From contig NZ_JAAAMT010000022.1 in the NCBI RefSeq assembly GCF_009905435.1, positions 19,101-83,100 on the forward strand: a stretch of 64,000 nucleotides of DNA, written 5' to 3'. Position 1 is the stretch's first letter. Each line of letters starts with the position of its first letter. A model generated the notes under the pieces. The model did not search any database, was not told the origin of the DNA, and saw nothing but the letters and a program-made list of their open reading frames with translations. The position numbers and the translations under genes are program-made. This document shows, piece after piece, positions 45,310 to 52,558 of this stretch. This DNA comes from Pseudomonas sp. R5(2019) (GTDB taxonomy: Bacteria > Pseudomonadota > Gammaproteobacteria > Pseudomonadales > Pseudomonadaceae).

Positions 45310-46602
45310 ATGGACGTCACCGCAACCTTGAGCCTGGGCGATCCACTGGAACCCGCACGCAAGGCCACCGCCGAGATGCTGCAGAGCCGTGAGCGCACCT
45401 TTTCGCTGCCGCAGCCCTTCTATAACGACGAACGCCTGTTCCAGATCGACATGCAGGAGATTTTCCAGAAGGAATGGTTGATCGCGGGCATGACCTGCGA
45501 GATCCCTGCCAAGGGCAACTTCATTACCCTGCAGATCGGCAACAACCCGATCATTGTGATTCGGGGTGCCGAAGGCCAGGTGCACGCCTTCCATAACGTC
45601 TGCCGCCACCGTGGCTCGCGCCTGTGCACTTCGGACAAGGGCAAGGTTGCCAAGCTGGTTTGCCACTACCACCAGTGGACCTACGAGCTGGACGGTCGCC
45701 TGCTGTTCGCCGGCACCGAGATGGGCGCCGACTTTGACATGAAGCAATACGGCCTAAAGCCTGTGAAGGTGAAAACCTCGGGCGGCTACATCTTCATCAG
45801 CCTGGCCGAGAACCCACCGGCGATCGACGACTTCCTCTCCACGTTGAACCACTACATGGAGCCCTACGACATGGAGAACACCAAGGTGGCGGTGCAAACC
45901 ACCTTGATGGAAAAGGCCAACTGGAAACTGGTGCTGGAAAACAACCGTGAGTGCTACCACTGCGGCGGCTCGCACCCTGAATTGCTGAAAACCCTGCTGG
46001 AGTGGGACGACGTCACCGACCCGCGCGCCGACCAGACCTTCAAGGACCACGTGGCTGCCTCCGCCGCCGCCTGGGAAGCCGAGAAGATCCCATACGCACA
46101 CGCCAGCTTCGGCCTGCGCAACCGTATTGTGCGCATGCCGTTGCTCAAGGGCACCGTGTCGATGACCCTGGACGGCAAACAGGGCTGCCAGAAGCTGATG
46201 GGCCGGATCAAGAACCCGGACCTGGGCTCGATGCGCATCCTGCATCTGCCGCATTCGTGGAACCACTGCATGGGCGACCACATCATCGTCTTCACGGTGT
46301 GGCCGATCAGCGCGCAGGAAACCATGGTCACCACCAAGTGGCTGGTGCACAAGGACGCGGTTGAAGGGGTTGACTACGACGTGGAGCGCATGCGCCAGGT
46401 CTGGGATGCTACCAACGACCAGGACCGTCGCCTGGCCGAAGAGAACCAGCGTGGGATCAACTCCACCGCATACCAGCCGGGGCCGTATTCCAAGACCTAT
46501 GAGTTTGGCGTGGTGAACTTCATTGACTGGTACAGCGAGCGGATGCTGAACAACCTCGGGGCTGCGCCGGCGCCGTATTTGAAGGGGGTTGCTGCGCAGT
46601 AA
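45310..46602 (+). CDS. gbcA: glycine betaine monooxygenase oxygenase subunit
   Basis: Rieske non-haem iron oxygenase that demethylates glycine betaine to dimethylglycine with release of formaldehyde, 430 residues. The Rieske centre is CRH...CHYH (Cys98, His100, Cys118, His121). The mononuclear iron site includes His217 and His222 in ENNRECYHCGGSH. The ATG at 45310 (MDVTATLSLG) has a weak ribosome-binding site but gives the family length. The last 93 bases of this gene are present again at 47849-47941. Confidence 0.96.
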   Translation: MDVTATLSLGDPLEPARKATAEMLQSRERTFSLPQPFYNDERLFQIDMQEIFQKEWLIAGMTCEIPAKGNFITLQIGNNPIIVIRGAEGQVHAFHNVCRHRGSRLCTSDKGKVAKLVCHYHQWTYELDGRLLFAGTEMGADFDMKQYGLKPVKVKTSGGYIFISLAENPPAIDDFLSTLNHYMEPYDMENTKVAVQTTLMEKANWKLVLENNRECYHCGGSHPELLKTLLEWDDVTDPRADQTFKDHVAASAAAWEAEKIPYAHASFGLRNRIVRMPLLKGTVSMTLDGKQGCQKLMGRIKNPDLGSMRILHLPHSWNHCMGDHIIVFTVWPISAQETMVTTKWLVHKDAVEGVDYDVERMRQVWDATNDQDRRLAEENQRGINSTAYQPGPYSKTYEFGVVNFIDWYSERMLNNLGAAPAPYLKGVAAQ

Positions 46603-46616
46603 CATTCGCGGCGCCT

Positions 46617-46739
46617 TTTGGGGCTGCTTTGCAGCCCATCGCGGCCAGGTCCGCTCCTACAGATTCGCGCGTTAATCACAAACAACGCGGGCTCCATGTA
46701 GGAGCGGACCTGGCCGCGATGGGCCGTGCAACGGCCCCA
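46617..46739. repeat. BIME downstream of gbcA
   Basis: Inverted REP units of the GGTCCGCTCCTACA type with about 36 bases between. Duplicated exactly at 47956-48078. Confidence 0.85.
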
Positions 46740-46754
46740 GAGGTCACCACCGAC

Positions 46755-47063
46755 TCAACTGGCAACCTTGTCTTGCTCAGCCTCTAGCCCATCCAGCAAA
46801 CCATCCACCAACGCCTTGGCCATTTCGGCCAAATGCACCGTCGACCACAACATTCCCCGGCCTTCTTCGCTGGCATGGGCCACGGCCTGCTGGGAGGTGG
46901 CGAGGACGCCGTCGAGGTACAGCGAGGTGTGGATCAGCGCGTCTTCAATGCCGATGCCGCCGAGGACGGCGAACATCGGGCCATGCGGGGCGTCGCAGGT
47001 GCCGAAGGGGGTTTGGACGGTTTTGATTGAAGAGAGGGGTGGGTCGGGGATTGCTTTTGTCAT
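46755..47063 (-). CDS. small Pseudomonas protein (DUF3077/DUF6124-like), copy a
   Basis: 102-residue cytosolic helical protein starting MTKAIPDPPL. Its helices GIEDALIHTSLYLDGVLATS and HLAEMAKALVDGLLDGLEAE are typical of a pseudomonad multi-copy family of unknown function. It differs from copy b at 48094 by only five residues (4, 5, 10, 30, 57). It follows a truncated Rhs tip gene on the same strand and has a conserved structured leader. Immunity to the Rhs tip is conceivable but unproven. Confidence 0.78.
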   Translation of the reverse strand: MTKAIPDPPLSSIKTVQTPFGTCDAPHGPMFAVLGGIGIEDALIHTSLYLDGVLATSQQAVAHASEEGRGMLWSTVHLAEMAKALVDGLLDGLEAEQDKVAS

Positions 47064-47340
47064 ATTCACATTCCTGGTGAAGTCGCGCCCGTTCGATTTC
47101 CACTCGATTGGGTGGCAACTGTGCGCGGGGTGGAAAACCGGTAGGAATTGGAAAACCCGGCAGGGCACAAAGGCCCTCCCGCGCACAGCCGCCATAAAGC
47201 ATCGCAAGCGTGCGCTTTCCAAAACCTAAAACCCGGGTTTCCACACCCGACCGCTGAACATTCAGCGGCCGAGGAAGACTAGGGATCGGGCTTCCCAGGG
47301 ACAAGGTCATGGCAGGCGACAGGTTTCGTAGGGTATTTCT
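47064..47340 (-). ncRNA. structured 5' leader of small gene, copy a
   Basis: About 275 bases upstream of the start. On the minus strand it holds a perfect 8-bp hairpin CCGCTGAA-TG-TTCAGCGG (47268-47251) and a 16-bp long-range stem pairing 47193-47178 with 47129-47114, enclosing two smaller hairpins. The copy at 48403-48670 keeps every pair of the long stem despite four substitutions. It may be a riboregulator, attenuator or processed RNA. Confidence 0.6.
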
Positions 47341-47434
47341 TAGTGCTCGTCGCCCGCCAGGGAAATGCAGAAAAAACCTGGAAGATTACCGCCCTGATTG
47401 AGTAGGAATATTCTTTTGACGTTAACGGCTTCGC

Positions 47435-47848
47435 CTAGACCATAGCCGTTGGATTCCTACCTCTGATTCGTTCGTGCACCCTCAGCAACCTGCCCAGGCC
47501 TCGAGCCCCTTGCCTTATCATTCCTTCGCCAGGGGTCAATGCGTGGTTGATCAGGCGCAACGCTACACTGGTGGCAGTAAAAGCCGGACCAGCAGCGGCA
47601 ACCGCAGGAACAATCGCTCCCCCCCACGCCAGCAAGAGTCAGTGCCGTCGCTGTAAATGAAGCCGTCGCCCCAAATGTGCCCGCGTAATTTGCGGTCGTT
47701 ATCAGCGGCCCTGGGGGCGGGTTCGCACCTGCACTCACAAGACTGAATCCACCGGAAAAGCGCTGGCCGTTGTCAATGCTATTTGTCTGGCTGTGGTAGC
47801 TACATCTATTGGCACCAAGGTCGATGCCGCTGTGGTTGCTGCATCGGG
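47435..47848 (-). pseudogene. truncated and frameshifted Rhs-like C-terminal tip
   Basis: A hydrophobic Ala/Gly-rich reading runs from the junction at 47848 through FSLVSAGANPPPGPLITTAN, breaks at a run of seven G (minus strand, near 47619-47625) and resumes in another frame as AIVPAVAAAGPAFTATSVAL to a stop at 47435. Removing one G joins the two halves. The style matches the C-terminal part of the two mini-Rhs proteins at 48752 and 49647. The N-terminal Rhs core is missing and is replaced by the duplicated gbcA 3' end. Confidence 0.6.
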
Positions 47849-47941
47849 GTGGTGAATTTCATTGACTGGTACAGCGAGCGGATGCTGAACAACCTCGGGG
47901 CTGCGCCGGCGCCGTATTTGAAGGGGGTTGCCGCGCAGTAA
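47849..47941 (+). pseudogene. gbcA 3' fragment (duplicated)
   Basis: 93 bases matching the last 31 codons of gbcA, including the stop codon, with two base differences. No start or upstream part of gbcA is present. It marks the left boundary of the second copy of the duplication. Confidence 0.88.
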
Positions 47942-47955
47942 CATTCGCGGCGCCT

Positions 47956-48078
47956 TTTGGGGCTGCTTTGCAGCCCATCGCGGCCAGGTCCGCTCCTACA
48001 GATTCGCGCGTTAATCACAAACAACGCGGGCTCCATGTAGGAGCGGACCTGGCCGCGATGGGCCGTGCAACGGCCCCA
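47956..48078. repeat. BIME, duplicated copy
   Basis: Identical in layout and sequence to the BIME at 46617-46739. Confidence 0.85.
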
Positions 48079-48093
48079 GAGGTCACCACCGAC

Positions 48094-48402
48094 TCAACTG
48101 GCAACCTTGTCCTGCTCGGCCTCTAACCCATCCAGCAAACCATCCACCAGCGCCTTGGCCATTTCGGCCAAATGCACCGTCGACCACAACATCCCCCGGC
48201 CTTCTTCGCTGGCATGGGCCACGGCCTGCTGGTAGGTGGCAAGGACGCCGTCGAGGTACAGCGAGGTGTGGATCAGCGCGTCTTCAATGCCGATGCCGCC
48301 GAGGACGGCGAACAGCGGGCCGTGCGGGGCGTCGCAGGTGCCGAAGGGGGTTTGGACGGTTTTGATTGAAGAGGGGGGTGGGTCGGGAAGTACTTTGGTC
48401 AT
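48094..48402 (-). CDS. small Pseudomonas protein (DUF3077/DUF6124-like), copy b
   Basis: 102 residues, starting MTKVLPDPPP; 97 of 102 residues equal copy a. AGGAG lies eight bases before the ATG at 48402. It is downstream of the intact mini-Rhs gene at 48752 on the same strand, separated by a 349-base gap that is its leader. Conservation of the protein after duplication suggests it is still under selection. Function unknown. Confidence 0.78.
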   Translation of the reverse strand: MTKVLPDPPPSSIKTVQTPFGTCDAPHGPLFAVLGGIGIEDALIHTSLYLDGVLATYQQAVAHASEEGRGMLWSTVHLAEMAKALVDGLLDGLEAEQDKVAS

Positions 48403-48670
48403 TCTAGGATCTCCTGATGGCGTTGCACCCGCTCGTTTCCACATGAATGGGTGGCAACTGTACGCAGGGTGGAAAACCGGGGGAGACCTAGAAACCCGGC
48501 AGGACCCGAGGGCCCTCCCACGCACAGCTGCCATTAAGCACTGTCGCTTATCTAGATCTAACCTGGGTTTCCACACCCGACCGCTGAACATTCAGCGGCC
48601 GAGGAAGACTAGGGATCGGGCTTCCCAGGGACAAGGTCATGGCAGGCGACAGGTTTCGTAGGGTATTTCC
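48403..48670 (-). ncRNA. structured 5' leader of small gene, copy b
   Basis: Same architecture as 47064-47340: hairpin 48598-48581 and a 16-bp stem pairing 48532-48517 with 48468-48453. Substitutions relative to copy a are G-U to A-U, G-C to G-U, C-G to U-G and G-C to G-U, all compatible with pairing only on the minus-strand RNA. The remaining bases to 48751 show no gene. Confidence 0.6.
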
Positions 48671-48751
48671 TAGAGCCCGTGACCCGTTACAGGAATAGAG
48701 AAACTCCAACCAAGATGTCAGTCGAAACCATGTGGGAATATTCCTCTGGCT

Positions 48752-49531
48752 TTATACCGACGTCCCAATGTCTCTTGGATAGGGGTTATTCCACCCAGTC
48801 AATCGAACAACACCACCCCTGACACGACGGGCCATCTCCATTGCTCCGTCGACTTTCCGCCACGCACCCACCATTCTGAGTGCAGCGCCGGCGGTCGAGA
48901 CCGTATTAGCGGCCATGGAAACGTAAACCCCCTGTGGCACACCTCCTAACTGCATTGCCCCACCTATTGCACTGAGTGTCGGGCCTAGCACGCCTAAACG
49001 CGCTGCCGCCAGTGAAAGCCCTGATGGCGGAGGCGTCGCCGACGCTGTCGCAACACCTGCAAGAAACGAGAAAATATTGAGCGCAACGGAAAACCCCTGC
49101 TGCACGTACGAAACAACCGATTGAGCCGTTAAGGGCGCCAGGGTTGTCAAGGGAGCAGTAATGGGAACTCGTGGGAAATATCGGACATGGAATTTACCCG
49201 AAGGGTCCCAAGCATTCACCGGATCGCCCAGACAGTACGCATAGGCATTAACTCCGCCCTGGCGAAAAGGGCTCAAAGCATCCGGGCTATGAAATCGCAT
49301 CAATGCCGGGTTATAGGCCCGATGGCCATTGCCCAACAGATAAGCCCCACTGGCAGCCTCTCTCAAGAGCCCATTAAAGCCCAAAAGGATTTGTGGAGGG
49401 CACGGTGCACTCCGCTCGCCATAAGGCGTAAACACCAGGCGATTGGACGCTTCAGATAATGGAGTTCGTTGCTGATCAACCGCTAGCAACACTGCCTGCG
49501 AGGCTTGCTGAAGTCTCTTTGAAACGACCAT
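48752..49531 (-). CDS. mini-Rhs protein: RHS core with variable hydrophobic tip (1)
   Basis: 259 residues. The N-terminal half is the end of an RHS/YD-repeat core: FTPYGERS, LGFNGLLREA, GNGHRAYNPALMRFHSPDAL and GGVNAYAYCLGDPVNAWDPSG. After DPSG a hypervariable, Ala/Gly-rich hydrophobic tip of about 140 residues follows, the position where Rhs toxins carry their effector domain. No signal peptide, PAAR or full Rhs barrel is present. The start at 49531 (AGAGG upstream) is supported by collinearity with the neighbour at 49647. Tip activity is unknown. Confidence 0.8.
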   Translation of the reverse strand: MVVSKRLQQASQAVLLAVDQQRTPLSEASNRLVFTPYGERSAPCPPQILLGFNGLLREAASGAYLLGNGHRAYNPALMRFHSPDALSPFRQGGVNAYAYCLGDPVNAWDPSGKFHVRYFPRVPITAPLTTLAPLTAQSVVSYVQQGFSVALNIFSFLAGVATASATPPPSGLSLAAARLGVLGPTLSAIGGAMQLGGVPQGVYVSMAANTVSTAGAALRMVGAWRKVDGAMEMARRVRGGVVRLTGWNNPYPRDIGTSV

Positions 49532-49596
49532 TTAATGCCTCTGTCTTTCGGCTTTGCGGCAGGATCCTGGCAGTCACCAAATATGCCTGGCTGGTA

Positions 49597-49612
49597 CTAG
49601 CAAATCTGCTGG
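49597..49612. promoter_or_regulatory. CTAGCAG-like palindrome, mini-Rhs 1
   Basis: CTAGCAA-AT-CTGCTGG, a two-mismatch variant of the metalloprotease palindrome, 66 bases upstream of the start. The flank GGTACT is shared with the site of mini-Rhs 2. Confidence 0.5.
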
Positions 49613-49646
49613 CTAGTTCCCAGGCAAAAGGCTCGAATGTCTAAAA

Positions 49647-50471
49647 CTACGTACGTCTAGTTTCAACGACGACATCCTGCAGTGGTACTTCGGGAGACCT
49701 TGACGGAACCTGTCCTGGAGGTTGCCGCCGGAGCAGATTCCAACCACTTGCCTCTTTGACCGCCTCCCACACTACCCGCGGCCTGGACTGACCGTTTGTA
49801 CCCGCTGTCGCCCACCATTTTTTGGCAATAACATGGTTTTGCGCTACCGCCCCAGCGCCTGTCAGAACCTGGGTTCCAATGACACCCGCGTTCGATGCAA
49901 TCGATATGCCGCTGGTCGGGAGCGCAGCACTCGCAGAAGATGGAACGCCCAGCATTCGGGAAGGCAAACCCCCTGCCCCTCCCCAGAAACTTAACACGTT
50001 GCCAACACGCGTCGTCATCGGGGACGGTATGCCGGAAACAATCGTGGCGGCAGCCCTGTTAATTGCGGCTCCTGCGAAGATCGCATTCAACAGAGACCCT
50101 ACGCCTTGACCCAATAGGGCTAGCCAGGATGCGCCTGAGGGATCGATCCGATTAACAGGGGAGCCGGCGCAGTAGGCATAGGCATTCAAGCCGCCCTTTC
50201 CAAAGGGGCTGAAATGATCCGAACTGTTGAAACGCATCAAAACCGGGTTATACGCCCGATAGCCGTTACCCAGCATATAAACGACGCTGCTGTGTTCCCT
50301 GAGCTGCCCATTGAATCCCAGTTGAGTCTGCAACTGGCGCTCTCTGCTGTGCCAACCATAAGGCGTATAAGCCTGCCGTTGGACACCTTCAGAAAATGAT
50401 TCAAATAAGGGGCTTTGCTGCCGGTCAACCGCCAGCAGCAGCGCTCGCGGTGTACGTTGTGAGGTGTGCAT
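49647..50471 (-). CDS. mini-Rhs protein: RHS core with variable tip (2)
   Basis: 274 residues. The N-terminal segment RALLLAVDRQQSPLFESFSE corresponds to QAVLLAVDQQRTPLSEASNR of mini-Rhs 1. The core is AYTPYGWHS, LGFNGQLREH, GNGYRAYNPVLMRFNSSDHF and GGLNAYAYCAGSPVNRIDPSG. The tip after DPSG (about 150 residues) differs from mini-Rhs 1 and is partly hydrophobic with a basic C-terminal end. No recognised catalytic motif or delivery domain. The two genes lie in tandem 115 bases apart, each with its own palindrome, so they are probably transcribed separately. Confidence 0.8.
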   Translation of the reverse strand: MHTSQRTPRALLLAVDRQQSPLFESFSEGVQRQAYTPYGWHSRERQLQTQLGFNGQLREHSSVVYMLGNGYRAYNPVLMRFNSSDHFSPFGKGGLNAYAYCAGSPVNRIDPSGASWLALLGQGVGSLLNAIFAGAAINRAAATIVSGIPSPMTTRVGNVLSFWGGAGGLPSRMLGVPSSASAALPTSGISIASNAGVIGTQVLTGAGAVAQNHVIAKKWWATAGTNGQSRPRVVWEAVKEASGWNLLRRQPPGQVPSRSPEVPLQDVVVETRRT

Positions 50472-50534
50472 GGCTAATGCCCTGTGGTAGCTGAATCAAC
50501 GCCTGATCCTAGCAACCTCAGGGCATGCCCGGTA

Positions 50535-50550
50535 CTGACAGAACTGCTAG
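50535..50550. promoter_or_regulatory. CTAGCAG-like palindrome, mini-Rhs 2
   Basis: CTGACAG-AA-CTGCTAG, 64 bases upstream of the start of mini-Rhs 2 and three bases from the stop of the ETF gene. The half AGAACTGCTAGG is identical to the metalloprotease sites. Confidence 0.55.
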
Positions 50551-50552
50551 GT

Positions 50553-51323
50553 TCAGCGCACCACCCCCTCCTCGATCAACAACTTCAAGATCGCCTCCGC
50601 CCCCGCCTGCGGGCTGACATCCTTGAGCACTTGCCCACCGCCGCCACTGGCCTTGGCCGTTGCCGCCTTCATGCGATCGGCACCGCTTTTGGCCTTGATC
50701 ACTTTCAGCCGCTTGGGCCGAGGTTTGGCCGGCAACAGCTGCGCGGTTGTGGATAACTCGTCTTCGACAATCTCCACTTCCCGCGCCGCCAGCACACCCC
50801 GTCGCGCCGGGCCGAACGCGCTCTGGCGCGGCTTGGGTGCGGCGTTGTCCACCGTGGCCAGAAACGGCAGGCGCACTTTCAGGCGGCGGCGCTGGCCACG
50901 GGGCAAGGCTTGCAGCACGTGGGCAATGCTGCCGTCGATGGATTCGACCTGGGCCAGGCCCACCACCAGCGGCCAGCCCAGTTGCTCGGCCAGCAGAAAC
51001 GGCAGCATCCCTGAGCCCTCGCCGGTTTCGGCCTGGCTGCCGGTCAGCACCACTTGGGCACCCGCTTGGCGCAAGTACTCGCCGAGTACGCCCAGGGCAT
51101 CGGCGCCGGCCGGTTGTTCCAGCACGTGCAGTTGCGCCAGGCCCATGCCCAGGTAAGAACGCAAGGCCGGCTCCTGCGGGTCGCCGGCGTGCAGCACCTG
51201 CAGGTTATCCCCAGCCAATTGCAAACCCAGCTCTACGGCGCGGGCGTCCTGCTCGGCGCGGCGCGCGCGGCCGGAGGTGGGGTGGGCACCGATTGAAACC
51301 AGGCTGATGACCTTTGTGTTCAT
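50553..51323 (-). CDS. electron transfer flavoprotein beta-type subunit (dimethylglycine pathway)
   Basis: 256 residues with an ETF beta fold: MNTKVISLVSIGAHPTSGRA and LTGSQAETGEGSGMLPFLLA, plus a Lys/Arg-rich C-terminal extension. It pairs with the alpha-type subunit 14 bases upstream and is probably the electron acceptor for DgcA/DgcB. It is the last gene of the dgc-etf group. Its homologues in this locus are specific for betaine catabolism and distinct from the general EtfAB. Confidence 0.9.
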   Translation of the reverse strand: MNTKVISLVSIGAHPTSGRARRAEQDARAVELGLQLAGDNLQVLHAGDPQEPALRSYLGMGLAQLHVLEQPAGADALGVLGEYLRQAGAQVVLTGSQAETGEGSGMLPFLLAEQLGWPLVVGLAQVESIDGSIAHVLQALPRGQRRRLKVRLPFLATVDNAAPKPRQSAFGPARRGVLAAREVEIVEDELSTTAQLLPAKPRPKRLKVIKAKSGADRMKAATAKASGGGGQVLKDVSPQAGAEAILKLLIEEGVVR

Positions 51324-51337
51324 GCTTTCATCCTGCG

Positions 51338-52558
51338 TTAAGCGGCATCGCGCTTGGCTTGGTTACGGTAGCCTTCGATGGCATCGATCAGGGCCTTCAG
51401 GATCGCGGCGCTTTCGCCGATCACCGACAGGTCGGCCCGCTTGATCATGTCGCAGCCCGGGTCCATGTTGATCGCCACCACCTTGTCGCAGGCGCCGATG
51501 CCCTGCAGGTGCTGGATCGCGCCCGAGATACCGACGGCCACATACACCCGTGCCGTGACCCAGGTACCGGTGGCACCGACTTGCCGATCACGCGGCATGA
51601 AGCCGTCGTCCACCGCCACCCGTGAGGCGCCTTCGGTGGCGCCCAGGGCGGCGGCCGTGCGATGGAACAGTGGCCAGTCCTTGACCCCGTTGCCGCCAGA
51701 AAAAATGAACTCGGCCTCGGCCATCGGAATGGCTGCCGGGTCCACTGCCACCGCGCCCAGATCCTCGATGCGCGAGAGACTGCGCGCCACGGTTGTGGAC
51801 AACTCCACCGGCAAAACTTCGTGACGGGTATCGCTGACCGGGTCCGCGCACTCGGCGGCGGCCAGGATCAGCCGCGGTACGGCGCGTTGCAGGTCCTGCT
51901 GGCCGGCACCGGCACGGCCAATGCACTGGCCGTCCTTGACCTGCCAGACCCGCGTCGCCGGGCGTTCGCCCAGCGCTGCGGCAAATCGGCGACCCAGCTC
52001 ACCGCCACCGGTGCGGCTGTCTGGCAGCAGCCAGTGGCGCGGGCTGAACTGGTTATCCACAGCCCGCAGGCCCTGGATACGTTGCTCCGGTGCATAACCA
52101 TCGAATTGCTCGCCTTCGATGACCAGCAGGCGGTCAACGCCTGCGGTCGCGAAAGCCGATTCCTTGTGCTCACCGAAAACGATGGCCAGCACCGCACCGT
52201 CGCTGCCGGCCAGGCTATGAGCCAAACCGAGCAGGTCACGGTCGTGGCTACTCAGGCGGCCACCGACCATGTCGGGCGCCACCGCGATGTAAAACGCTGG
52301 CGACGGCACTTGATGCAGCGGCAATTGCACTTCGGCCGCTGCCGTGCGCTTGGTTGAACCGCCCTGCTGTGCGCCGCTGCGGTCGATGCGCTTGATGCCA
52401 TTGGGGCCGATAAAGCCCACTGCATGGGGGTTCTTGCGGATGATGCCGTTGGGCCCCATCCAGCTGGTTTGCGCCGGTTGCATGGCCGCGTGCAGCGGGT
52501 GCAGGCGGTTGCGGGCGATCCATTCAGCGCGCGGATCGCGGCGGATAATGTCGCTCAT
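51338..52558 (-). CDS. electron transfer flavoprotein alpha-type subunit (dimethylglycine pathway)
   Basis: 406 residues, longer than standard EtfA because of an N-terminal extension containing WMGPNGIIRKNPHAVGFIGP, repeated as GPNG units. The C-terminal FAD domain has YVAVGISGAIQHLQGI and VAINMDPGCDMIKRADLSVIG, typical of ETF alpha. The start codon shares one base with the dgcB stop (TGATG), so translation is coupled to dgcB. Confidence 0.92.
   Translation of the reverse strand: MSDIIRRDPRAEWIARNRLHPLHAAMQPAQTSWMGPNGIIRKNPHAVGFIGPNGIKRIDRSGAQQGGSTKRTAAAEVQLPLHQVPSPAFYIAVAPDMVGGRLSSHDRDLLGLAHSLAGSDGAVLAIVFGEHKESAFATAGVDRLLVIEGEQFDGYAPEQRIQGLRAVDNQFSPRHWLLPDSRTGGGELGRRFAAALGERPATRVWQVKDGQCIGRAGAGQQDLQRAVPRLILAAAECADPVSDTRHEVLPVELSTTVARSLSRIEDLGAVAVDPAAIPMAEAEFIFSGGNGVKDWPLFHRTAAALGATEGASRVAVDDGFMPRDRQVGATGTWVTARVYVAVGISGAIQHLQGIGACDKVVAINMDPGCDMIKRADLSVIGESAAILKALIDAIEGYRNQAKRDAA

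Larger units (their letters stand above)
46510..47340. repeat. duplicated block, copy 1 (gbcA 3' end, BIME, small gene, leader)
   Basis: Near-identical to 47849-48670: the gbcA tail, BIME and small gene keep a constant offset of 1339 bases. Similarity fades at 47340 but a related promoter-like stretch (GGAATATTC) continues to about 47420. Confidence 0.85.
47849..48670. repeat. duplicated block, copy 2
   Basis: Second copy of 46510-47340; the offset changes from 1339 to 1330 inside the leader because of small indels. Confidence 0.85.

Noticed and set aside
46617..48078. Regularly repeated palindromes as a possible CRISPR array
   Set aside because: Units are inverted REP pairs with unequal spacing, and no cas genes are present.
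46755..48402. Small DUF3077/DUF6124-like proteins as specific immunity proteins for the Rhs tips
   Set aside because: The two copies are 95 percent identical while the tips beside them differ, and two related small genes at 25 kb have no Rhs neighbour. Kept only as a hypothesis.
48752..50471. A type VI secretion cluster
   Set aside because: No VgrG, PAAR, Hcp or EagR-like chaperone gene is within the window.
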